Below, piece after piece: positions 1 through 5,239 of a DNA stretch of 5,245 nucleotides. Source of the DNA: an uncultured Lachnobacterium sp. (lineage in GTDB: Bacteria; Bacillota; Clostridia; Lachnospirales; Lachnospiraceae); assembly GCA_900549895.1 (NCBI GenBank), contig URQG01000149.1, forward strand, positions 1-5,245, read 5' to 3'. The notes under the pieces were generated by a model. That model did not search any database, was not told the origin of the DNA, and saw only the letters and a list, made by a program, of their open reading frames with translations. How positions within the stretch are numbered: the stretch's first letter is position 1; every line of letters begins with the position of its first letter. A program made the position numbers and the translations under genes.

Positions 1-34
1 GTCTCGTGGGCTCGGAGATGTGTATAAGAGACAG
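1..34 (+). other. Illumina Nextera transposase adapter (sequencing artefact)
   Basis: The first 34 bases match the Nextera read-2 transposase adapter. Bases 16-34 are the 19-bp hyperactive Tn5 mosaic end, and the 15-base prefix before it is the synthetic Illumina part. The prefix separates this from a natural IS50/Tn5 end. The stretch was left on by incomplete adapter trimming and shows that this is a raw contig terminus. It should be excluded from any biological interpretation; genomic sequence begins at about base 35. Confidence 0.97.
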
Positions 35-68
35 ATATTAGTCTGAATAAGAAAAGTAAAGTTTTTGC

Positions 69-101
69 TTGCATTTTCGTGCGTTTGTGTTATTATATAC
101 T
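69..101 (+). promoter_or_regulatory. Probable sigma-A promoter of the aldolase gene
   Basis: A candidate -35 box TTGCAT (69-74) lies 16 bp before a candidate -10 box TATTAT (91-96). The -10 is preceded by TG plus one base (88-90), an extended -10 that would compensate for the imperfect -35. An alternative -10, TATACT (96-101), overlaps it but is 21 bp from TTGCAT. Transcription would start near 103-108, giving a leader of about 55 nt before the start codon. The promoter is called by eye from consensus; the exact register of the -10 is uncertain. Confidence 0.55.
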
Positions 102-106
102 CACAC

Positions 107-130
107 GCGTTAAGGCGTTAAAGTGTTAAA
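107..130 (+). repeat. Three tandem 8-bp repeats at the transcription start/leader
   Basis: Three adjacent 8-mers, GCGTTAAG, GCGTTAAA and GTGTTAAA, run head to tail with one or two differences between units. They lie just downstream of the predicted -10 box, where a bound repressor would block transcription initiation or escape. They could be operator half-sites or simple chance in an AT-rich leader. The repeats are read directly from the sequence; the operator role is inference. Confidence 0.5.
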
Positions 131-147
131 TAATTTTATTACAACTT

Positions 148-153
148 AGGAGG
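148..153 (+). promoter_or_regulatory. Ribosome binding site of the aldolase gene
   Basis: A perfect AGGAGG lies 8 nt upstream of the ATG at 162 and fixes that codon as the preferred start. An in-frame ATG at 183 (residue 8) also has a purine-rich AAGGGAG (171-177) at 5-nt spacing, so a shorter product cannot be excluded, but the upstream site is stronger. Confidence 0.85.
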
Positions 154-161
154 ATACCACA

Positions 162-1133
162 ATGGCTCAAAAGGGAGACTTAATGACAGTACGATCCGAT
201 ATTCGTGTATTGGACGCAACCATCCGTGACGGAGGACTTGTAAACAATTTTATGTTCTCTGACGATTTTATCAACGCATTATATCGCGCCAACGTAAAGG
301 CAGGCGTTGATGTCATGGAATTCGGATATAAGGCTTCCAAGGAGCTTTTTGATGTCAACAAATTCGGGAAATGGAAATTCTGTGATGAAGAAGCGATCCG
401 TGCGATCGTCGGTGACAACAATTCCGATATGAAGATATCGGTTATGGCAGATGTAGGACGTTGTGACTACAAGAAAGATATCATCGACAAAAGCGAAAGT
501 GTCATCGATATGGTCCGTGTGGCAACTTATGTTCACCAGATGCCGGCAGCCATCGAGATGATCGAGGACGCAAAAGAAAAAGGCTATGAAGTAACCTGTA
601 ACATTATGGCGATCTCCAACGCCAAAGAATCCGATATTGATCAGGCACTCGAGATGGTCGGTAAAAGTAATGCGGATGGCATCTACATTGTGGACAGCTA
701 CGGAGCACTCTACCCGGAACAGATTCGCGGCATTGCTGATAAGTATACCGAGATTGGTGAAAAATACAATAAATACATCGGCATTCACGCACACAACAAT
801 CAGCAGCTTGCTTTTGCCAACACGATTGAAGCAGTTGCAAGAGGTGTCAGCCTCCTCGATGCAACCATGATGTCCATGGGACGCGGTGCCGGTAACTGTG
901 CAATGGAGCTTCTCTTAAGCTTCTTAAAGAACCCAAAGTACAATATTTTCCCTGTTCTTAAATTCCTTGAGCAGCAGATGCTTCCTCTTAAGGAATCCGG
1001 AGCCGTATGGGGTTATGATATTCCGTATCTTCTGACCGGACGTTTAAATCAGCATCCGTCAGCTGCAATCGACTTCAGTAAAGCGGAACGCACCGATTAC
1101 GCGGATTTCTACACAGATCTTCTGGACAAATAA
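162..1133 (+). CDS. HMGL-like (DRE-TIM) aldolase catalytic domain protein, substrate unknown
   Basis: The 323-residue protein belongs to the DRE-TIM metallolyase superfamily (HMG-CoA lyase, 4-hydroxy-2-oxovalerate aldolase, isopropylmalate synthase). These are TIM-barrel enzymes that use a divalent metal to make or break C-C bonds next to a carbonyl. Visible hallmarks are the N-terminal strand motif LDATIRDGG (residues 17-25, with R22 and D23 as expected catalytic/metal residues), the metal-binding HAH pair (H209 and H211 in GIHAHNN), and the glycine-rich GRGAGN loop (240-245). The length resembles the DmpG-type 4-hydroxy-2-oxovalerate aldolases. However, no partner acylating aldehyde dehydrogenase or catabolic genes adjoin it, and it stands alone between its own promoter and a terminator. 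It has no signal peptide or membrane segment, so it should be cytosolic. Fold and chemistry class are secure; the physiological substrate is not, and naming it after a specific pathway would be over-annotation. Confidence 0.9.
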   Translation: MAQKGDLMTVRSDIRVLDATIRDGGLVNNFMFSDDFINALYRANVKAGVDVMEFGYKASKELFDVNKFGKWKFCDEEAIRAIVGDNNSDMKISVMADVGRCDYKKDIIDKSESVIDMVRVATYVHQMPAAIEMIEDAKEKGYEVTCNIMAISNAKESDIDQALEMVGKSNADGIYIVDSYGALYPEQIRGIADKYTEIGEKYNKYIGIHAHNNQQLAFANTIEAVARGVSLLDATMMSMGRGAGNCAMELLLSFLKNPKYNIFPVLKFLEQQMLPLKESGAVWGYDIPYLLTGRLNQHPSAAIDFSKAERTDYADFYTDLLDK

Positions 1134-1178
1134 AACCGTTCCGCACGTTATCGGAATGAATATCTTTTCTGAATACAA

Positions 1179-1219
1179 AAGTGCCGATTATGTTCAAGAC
1201 ATATTCGGCACTTCTTTTT
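1179..1219 (+). terminator. Rho-independent terminator, probably bidirectional
   Basis: AAGTGCCGA (1179-1187) pairs with TCGGCACTT (1205-1213). After one T-T mismatch the stem continues with TATGT (1189-1193) against ACATA (1199-1203), closing a 5-nt loop. The + strand run of five T (1215-1219) follows directly and would end the aldolase transcript 46 nt after its stop codon. On the - strand the same hairpin is followed by TTTTG (opposite 1176-1180), so it can also end the convergent operon finishing at 1273. Structure is read directly; bidirectional use is inferred from gene orientation. Confidence 0.88.
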
Positions 1220-1225
1220 ATACAC

Positions 1226-1269
1226 ATTGGATTGCTCTCGCAAATTTGCACATTGTCCATAAATCCAAT
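1226..1269. repeat. 8-bp inverted repeat enclosing a 10-bp palindrome
   Basis: ATTGGATT (1226-1233) is the exact inverse of AATCCAAT (1262-1269). The perfect palindrome GCAAATTTGC (1240-1249) lies between them. The block sits in the 3' untranslated part of the leftward operon, just before the shared terminator. No T-run follows, so it is not itself a good terminator. It might form a transcript-end structure or be coincidental. Confidence 0.35.
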
Positions 1270-1272
1270 CAA

Positions 1273-2430
1273 TTATAATTGTCGATACAGTGCATCCACG
1301 GAAGCAATCTCCTCCATCATACACATCTCTTTTAAGTCTTCGGCATTGCCTTCGGAATGTTCTACTTCTTTCGAAAAAATGCGTGCTACATCGATACGGT
1401 CAAACATAGTGAATGATCCGCCGTTTCTTTGAAAACGTGCCGCATCCATGTCCCTGACCACAAGTGTCGCAACCACGATCATCTTCGCATAGGAAAGAAT
1501 GTCATAGTCATACACTGCATTCATCAGATAACGGTATACAAAATAAACAAGCAGATGCTCGTAACCAAGTTCCGAATAATCCTTGGAATTCAGATACGCA
1601 AGCAATAACCTTTCGTATGTATCCTCATGATAAATTTGTTCAAACTCTGCCTTGGTATTGATCCATTCCTCGTCAAGTTCTTCCATATCGAGGAATATTT
1701 CAAATCGATCGCAGAAATCCTCATAGGATAGATTGCGGGCAGGCTTTTCTTTGCCCTCAATGTTCTTCTGTTCCCACTCCCTGATTTCCCTGTCAGCGTC
1801 CTGATTCTTCCAGGCCTCCAAAATCGACAGATCATCCTTTGCCTGTGAATAATTGATGATCGTCTGTACCCGGTCACACCATGCAAGGAACTCTCTTGTG
1901 CGTTCCGTAATCGACAATTCTCTGTTCTGCAGGATCGCAACCGCTTCCTTCTGCACCCATTCCATGAATGCAACGTACTGCGGGTCTTCCTCATCATCCT
2001 CACAGTCTCCCGGAAGTTCAATATCGATCAGCTGCTCCGGCTCTGTCCTTCCAAAAAGAATTCTTCCTACTTCTTCGCAGGAAAGACTTAATGCCTTCTG
2101 CTCCACCTGTCCGTAAACAAGAGAAAAGCGCGGATACTCTGTGCACACTTCGCACAACGCTTCCTCGCCCAAGGCTGTATACAGATCACATAAATTATTA
2201 TCGTTAAGCATCGCGCAACGCTTCGGTCCCTTCAGTTTGAAACGATATCCGCCATCCTCTGCTACAAACATACTCTCACGAAGCCGATCACCAAACGGTC
2301 CCTCAACACTTCGATAATATTCATAGGATTCGTCATCAATATCAATCTCCCATCCCGCACAGCAACTGTCCTTACAGCGGCTTGCAATACAGGAGAATTC
2401 ATCATAATATTCCGGCACTCGCAGAATCAC
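1273..2430 (-). CDS. fliB: FliB-type flagellin lysine-N-methylase (CxxCxxCC family)
   Basis: This 385-residue cytosolic protein has the cysteine pattern and length of the FliB family. Known FliB enzymes methylate lysine side chains of flagellin and carry a [4Fe-4S] cluster. Visible cysteines are C14, C19, C23 and C24 (CIASRCKDSCCAGW), then C72, C81, C93 and C96 (RCAMLNDNNLC then LCEVCTEYPR), and C118 (LSCEEVGR). The C-terminal two thirds are helical, acidic and Tyr-rich without obvious motifs. The start is GTG at 2428-2430, whose bases form a GTGA overlap with the TGA of the upstream membrane-protein gene. AGAGG (2439-2443) lies 8 nt before it, inside the upstream gene, which supports this start and translational coupling. 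It is the last gene of the operon. No flagellin or other flagellar gene is in the window, so the substrate is inferred from family only; another surface or cytosolic protein is possible. Confidence 0.88.
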   Translation of the reverse strand: MILRVPEYYDEFSCIASRCKDSCCAGWEIDIDDESYEYYRSVEGPFGDRLRESMFVAEDGGYRFKLKGPKRCAMLNDNNLCDLYTALGEEALCEVCTEYPRFSLVYGQVEQKALSLSCEEVGRILFGRTEPEQLIDIELPGDCEDDEEDPQYVAFMEWVQKEAVAILQNRELSITERTREFLAWCDRVQTIINYSQAKDDLSILEAWKNQDADREIREWEQKNIEGKEKPARNLSYEDFCDRFEIFLDMEELDEEWINTKAEFEQIYHEDTYERLLLAYLNSKDYSELGYEHLLVYFVYRYLMNAVYDYDILSYAKMIVVATLVVRDMDAARFQRNGGSFTMFDRIDVARIFSKEVEHSEGNAEDLKEMCMMEEIASVDALYRQL

Positions 2431-2744
2431 GACACACGCCTCTCTTCCTCATAATCATTGTCCGATACCGGATTCAGCTTATCCCAATCCGGATCTTCGG
2501 TTCCTTTAAAGTGGTTATAGCCAATGTATCCGATACACCAGATCAAACCGGTCAATGTTGTGGAAAACAAAATCTTGATCAAGCAGGCGATCAACAGATT
2601 CAATGTAAGCTGCCCTGTCGAAAAAGCCGCAATAATGATCATTACCGGATGTACCAGCATCTTCCACAATCCAAAATACACGGAACAAATAACTCCGATC
2701 GCATAACAGATAATTGCACACAACATACTGATATGCTTCTTCAT
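2427..2744 (-). CDS. Small multi-pass membrane protein of unknown function
   Basis: I do not recognise this family. With the ATG at 2742-2744 the protein has 105 residues. A KK-containing N-terminus is followed by hydrophobic segments at about 6-27, 29-43 and 46-77; the last is long enough for two passes, so three or four membrane spans are likely. A polar, acidic tail follows (80-105, with EDPDWD and DYEEERR). GAGGAG (2755-2760) lies 10 nt before this ATG but only 1 nt before an in-frame GTG at 2753, so the ATG is the start and the three extra upstream codons are not used. The gene begins 18 nt after the nrdG stop and overlaps the fliB start by 4 nt (GTGA). No catalytic or ligand-binding motif is visible. 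The tight fit argues that it is a genuine gene; coupling to fliB may only set expression level. Confidence 0.8.
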   Translation of the reverse strand: MKKHISMLCAIICYAIGVICSVYFGLWKMLVHPVMIIIAAFSTGQLTLNLLIACLIKILFSTTLTGLIWCIGYIGYNHFKGTEDPDWDKLNPVSDNDYEEERRVS

Positions 2745-2754
2745 AATTAACACG

Positions 2755-2760
2755 CTCCTC
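2755..2760 (-). promoter_or_regulatory. Ribosome binding site deciding the start of the small membrane protein
   Basis: Read on the - strand, GAGGAG lies 10 nt upstream of ATG 2744-2742 and only 1 nt upstream of GTG 2753-2751. Only the ATG is at a workable distance, which corrects the longest-ORF start by three codons. Confidence 0.75.
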
Positions 2761-2762
2761 TT

Positions 2763-3281
2763 CTAAAACAATGTGATTATATTTCCCGTTCTGATGGTTT
2801 CCTTCAAATCCAGAATTCTCTGATTCGATGAACCGCGGAATTTTAAAGTAATATCTTTCTTTTCCTCCTGAAACGGTCCATCCACCAACACATCAATCAT
2901 AGAAAGCAATTCGTCGGTATCTTCCGTGTGCCGTCTCCCTCCGGCAACTAAGTCTTTATCATAAATATATCCCGTGAAAGCCCAAACATTCTTATTTGGA
3001 TACCGTGCTACGACTTTTCTCATAAAAGGCACCAGTTCCTTCTGGTTTTCCGGCTCAAACGGCTCTCCTCCCAAAACAGTGATTCCCGTTATATAATCCG
3101 GTTCAAGGGACTTTAATACTTCTTCCTGTACTTTTTCATCAAAAGGCTCTCCGTATCCGAAATCCCATGTCTGCGGCTGAAAACAGCCTTTGCAGGCATT
3201 ACGGCATCCCGAAACAAACAGCACCGTTCTGCATCCGGTGCCGTTGGCAATATCACAATATTTGATTCCTGCGTAATTCAT
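2763..3281 (-). CDS. nrdG: Anaerobic ribonucleoside-triphosphate reductase activating protein (radical SAM)
   Basis: NrdG uses a [4Fe-4S] cluster and S-adenosylmethionine to install the glycyl radical on NrdD, switching on oxygen-sensitive deoxynucleotide synthesis. The 172-residue protein has the family N-terminus (MNYAGIKYCDIANGTGCR). It also has the radical-SAM CX3CX2C cluster motif (C26, C30, C33 in SGCRNACKGC), the SAM-binding GGEPF (71-75), a VDGPF segment near residue 133, and the FRGSSNQR block near the C-terminus. Length is normal for the family. The ATG shares one base with the TAA of the upstream cohesin gene (TAATG), and the upstream AAGAAG stretch is only a weak ribosome binding site, so translation probably depends on re-initiation. 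Unusually, nrdD is not adjacent on either side within this window; it must lie elsewhere if the enzyme has its usual partner. Confidence 0.95.
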   Translation of the reverse strand: MNYAGIKYCDIANGTGCRTVLFVSGCRNACKGCFQPQTWDFGYGEPFDEKVQEEVLKSLEPDYITGITVLGGEPFEPENQKELVPFMRKVVARYPNKNVWAFTGYIYDKDLVAGGRRHTEDTDELLSMIDVLVDGPFQEEKKDITLKFRGSSNQRILDLKETIRTGNIITLF

Positions 3282-4189
3282 TACATCTTCTTCTTTCCCA
3301 ACACCTTGATACAGATTCCCGCAATCAGGAGAAACACAACAATTGCAACTCCGAATGCGTAACGGATATCGAACGTACCTGTCTTTGGTGTCTTGTCCAC
3401 TTTTGAAGTATTACCGGTCTTATTACCCGCAGCGATCGTATCATCGACCGTCGTATCATCATTATGATTCGAACTGTTGCTGCCATTATTGTTATTATTC
3501 TGACTATTGTTCTGACTATTATTCTGACTGTTGTTCTGACTATTATTCTGACTGTTGTTCTGACTGTTGTTCTGACTGTTATTTTGACTATTGTTCTGAC
3601 TGTTGTTCTGGCTATTGTTCTGACTGTTATTTTGACTATTGTTCTGGCTATTCTGACTGTTTTGGCTATTGTTCTGACTGTTCTGCGTATTGTTTCGTCC
3701 TGCATTTGCATCGACAACCGTATTTACGTTCATGGTGTTATAGCTGGAGTCCGTCAGTTCCCGCACGGTCAAAGTCACCGGCATCGTTGTATATGCCTGC
3801 TTTACCGTAAAGTTTAAAGTGACAAACGTCTCATTACCGGTATAGGTCTGATTCAAAATCGAAGAAATGTTAAGAACCGGACCTCCATTCTCCGTCACTT
3901 CAGAAATCAACTGCACATTATTTGTATTCGAAGAAACCGAAGGCGCCCATGTTGCTCCGGTATAAGTGAGTGCATCTCTGTTGTATGCGAGTTTTACCGC
4001 AAACGTCGACAGACCCGGATTATTACCGAGTACAATTCGCGCCGTAACGGTATCTCCAACCTTTGCATTATCCGTTGTTCCAAGTGTAAGATTGATGCTT
4101 GCGGCATAAGTTGTCACAGGAGCGGCAACTACACAGATCATCAATGCCATACAGATTCCTAATAACAGTTTTGCTAATTTCTTCATCAT
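3281..4189 (-). CDS. Wall-anchored cohesin-domain surface protein with N/S/Q repeat stalk and TPKTG sorting signal
   Basis: The 302-residue precursor reads as a modular surface protein. Residues 1-30 are a Sec signal peptide (MMKKLAKLLL, hydrophobic core, cleavage near TYAA). Residues 31 to about 163 resemble a cohesin beta-sandwich, with VGDTVTARIVLGNNPG and LSTFAVKLAYNRDALTYTGA as the typical early strands. Residues 166-230 are an N/S/Q tandem repeat; 231-266 form a polar linker with an acidic patch. TPKTG (267-271), a hydrophobic span (about 278-294) and a KVLGKKKM tail form a cell-wall sorting signal. The leucine of LPXTG is replaced by threonine, which fits the [S/P/N]PxTG-like motifs accepted by some clostridial class B sortases. 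The sortase gene directly upstream is the likely anchoring enzyme. AAGGA (4193-4197) is 3 nt from the first ATG and 6 nt from a second ATG at 4186, so residue 2 may be the true start. Cohesins usually bind dockerin proteins; none is present here. The cohesin call is by sequence pattern only. Confidence 0.86.
   Translation of the reverse strand: MMKKLAKLLLGICMALMICVVAAPVTTYAASINLTLGTTDNAKVGDTVTARIVLGNNPGLSTFAVKLAYNRDALTYTGATWAPSVSSNTNNVQLISEVTENGGPVLNISSILNQTYTGNETFVTLNFTVKQAYTTMPVTLTVRELTDSSYNTMNVNTVVDANAGRNNTQNSQNNSQNSQNSQNNSQNNSQNNSQNNSQNNSQNNSQNNSQNNSQNNSQNNSQNNSQNNSQNNNNNGSNSSNHNDDTTVDDTIAAGNKTGNTSKVDKTPKTGTFDIRYAFGVAIVVFLLIAGICIKVLGKKKM
3500..3694 (-). repeat. In-frame tandem repeat encoding (N)NSQ units
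   Basis: The 195-bp tract encodes residues 166-230 of the cohesin protein as 17 Q-terminated units. In protein order these are NNTQ, NSQ, NNSQ, NSQ, NSQ, then twelve consecutive NNSQ. Unit lengths are 12 bp or 9 bp, all multiples of three, so copy-number change by slippage keeps the frame. Units differ only at synonymous positions (AAC/AAT, AGT/AGC, CAG/CAA), except for the first unit, where Thr replaces Ser. The encoded segment is a flexible polar spacer between the cohesin domain and the wall anchor. Confidence 0.97.
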
Positions 4190-4192
4190 TCG

Positions 4193-4197
4193 TCCTT
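4193..4197 (-). promoter_or_regulatory. Ribosome binding site of the cohesin gene, overlapping the sortase stop codon
   Basis: AAGGA on the - strand shares bases with the TAA that ends the sortase gene (4196-4198). It sits 3 nt from the ATG at 4189 and 6 nt from the ATG at 4186. A second purine run, AAAGGA (4201-4206), is 11 nt from the first ATG. Either ATG is usable. The overlap with the upstream stop suggests coupled translation of sortase and substrate. Confidence 0.65.
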
Positions 4198-5239
4198 ATA
4201 TCCTTTTTGCTATTACAACAAGTCTTCCGTTCTCTACCGTATATTCACAAGTCGATAACATGATCATGCTGTCCCCATAGGAGAGATGTTCTCCCGTGTC
4301 ATAAAGCTGATTCTCACTGATAAAATCCAACAGATCCTGAAATTCCCCTCGATTCTCATAATTACGGAACCAATAGTAGCGGAATCCGGACTCATCATTC
4401 TTGCGCACATGCGTCTTAACAACCGCTACGATCTGATAAGTTCCCGTCTCATAGATCGTATCAAACGAGATCGTCGGATGCTTCCTGTAAAACTTCTCAT
4501 CCAGATAATAATCCAGATCTCCGAACATACTTCCGTCTCTCGTATTGTGCCCATAGATTACAATGTTACTGTCCAGCGGCTTCACCTTCGTGTCCGCATC
4601 GACAAAAGGAGCTCCCTTGTTATCATCCTTTCCCTCAAAATTATGGTCAAGATAATAGTCTCCATCCGTTGTATCCTGCATAACCGGATAATCGATCGGC
4701 GTACCATCCACTTTGATCCACCCGATGACATTCGGATACATACTATATAATATAGCATATTGGTCTAGGATTGCAACCTTCTGATCGTTATCCGTTTTTC
4801 CATCCGACGCTTTTTGCAATTGTTCTTTTTCCTGCCGCACATATGCAAGCACCGCGTCCTCCCGCACCGCTTTCATCTGAAAATAAAGAAGGGATAATAA
4901 CAACACTACCGCCATAGCGAGGAAAGAGACTGCAATCCGTTTGCATACCTTCTCCATTGTTCGTCTATGGCGGTTCTTGCTCGTATGACCCGATAATCCA
5001 TTCAGGAATGCTTCTCCCACCCAAGTGGAAAAAGCATTCTTTGCTTCCAGACTACGAAACAGTTTCTGGTTCTGTCTGTCATCATCCAGATCATTCTGAG
5101 TGCATATGTGTTCAATTTCTTTTACGTCATCCAGATAGGCGTTCCCACCGTCCGGATGCTTTCCTTCATTTCCAAGTGAAGTTGCAGAAGACTTTGTCTC
5201 ATATAGGTGAGCATATTTTGTCTTCTTCTCGTTGTCCAT
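4196..5239 (-). CDS. srtB: Class B sortase with long cytoplasmic N-terminal extension (5' end uncertain)
   Basis: Sortases are membrane-tethered cysteine transpeptidases that cut a wall-sorting motif and join the protein to peptidoglycan. The 347-residue product has one transmembrane span (about 102-121) after a charged KNRHRRTMEKVCKR stretch, followed by an extracellular catalytic domain. Visible class B signatures are DYPVMQ (183-188), YYLDHNF (195-201), the catalytic His231 in IVIYGHNTRDGSMFGDL, Cys331 in MLSTCEYT and Arg339 in GRLVV. All three catalytic residues are present, so it should be active. The span normally lies near the N-terminus in this family; here about 100 polar, largely acidic residues precede it. 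Met95 would give a canonical length but has no ribosome binding site. The ATG at 5239 lies 6 bases from the window edge, so its ribosome binding site cannot be seen, and the frame stays open to the edge; the true start may be further upstream. The gene ends 6 nt before its probable substrate. Confidence 0.92.
   Translation of the reverse strand: MDNEKKTKYAHLYETKSSATSLGNEGKHPDGGNAYLDDVKEIEHICTQNDLDDDRQNQKLFRSLEAKNAFSTWVGEAFLNGLSGHTSKNRHRRTMEKVCKRIAVSFLAMAVVLLLSLLYFQMKAVREDAVLAYVRQEKEQLQKASDGKTDNDQKVAILDQYAILYSMYPNVIGWIKVDGTPIDYPVMQDTTDGDYYLDHNFEGKDDNKGAPFVDADTKVKPLDSNIVIYGHNTRDGSMFGDLDYYLDEKFYRKHPTISFDTIYETGTYQIVAVVKTHVRKNDESGFRYYWFRNYENRGEFQDLLDFISENQLYDTGEHLSYGDSMIMLSTCEYTVENGRLVVIAKRI

Larger units (their letters stand above)
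1273..5239 (-). other. Probable five-gene operon: srtB, cohesin protein, nrdG, small membrane protein, fliB
   Basis: All five genes read leftwards with junctions of 6 nt, -1 nt (TAATG), 18 nt and -4 nt (GTGA), and I see no internal terminator. The bidirectional hairpin at 1179-1219 would end the transcript. The promoter is not visible and would lie right of the window, so additional upstream genes may belong to it. Internal promoters inside coding sequence cannot be ruled out. Co-transcription is inferred from spacing. Confidence 0.75.

Noticed and set aside
16..34. 19-bp Tn5 mosaic end as evidence of an insertion sequence
   Set aside because: It is joined to the synthetic Nextera prefix at 1-15 and lies exactly at the window start, so it is library adapter rather than a natural transposon end.
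279..794. 171-codon open frame antisense to the aldolase
   Set aside because: It lies wholly within the aldolase gene, whose catalytic motifs are clear, and has no ribosome binding site or recognisable domain.
1139..1156. Small hairpin TTCCG/CGGAA directly after the aldolase stop as a terminator
   Set aside because: The stem is only 5 bp with an 8-nt loop and no T-run follows directly. The much stronger hairpin at 1179-1213 is the better terminator.
1075..1272. 65-codon open frame on the - strand starting right after the fliB stop
   Set aside because: It starts with TTG without a ribosome binding site, runs through the terminator hairpin and ends antisense to the aldolase gene. The protein has no recognisable features.
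2751..2753. GTG start for the small membrane protein giving 108 residues
   Set aside because: It is only 1 nt from the ribosome binding site, too close for initiation; the ATG three codons later is correctly spaced.
3500..3694. CRISPR array
   Set aside because: Units are 9-12 bp, contiguous and without unique spacers, and they lie inside a coding sequence; no cas genes are present.
3325..3817. Long open frames on both strands over the repeat tract, encoding Ser/Asp/Cys/Tyr-, Thr/Val/Leu- or Arg/Thr-rich proteins
   Set aside because: A stop-free 12-bp repeat keeps other frames open by itself. The - strand frame with signal peptide, cohesin-like domain and sorting signal explains the region, and the others are shadows.
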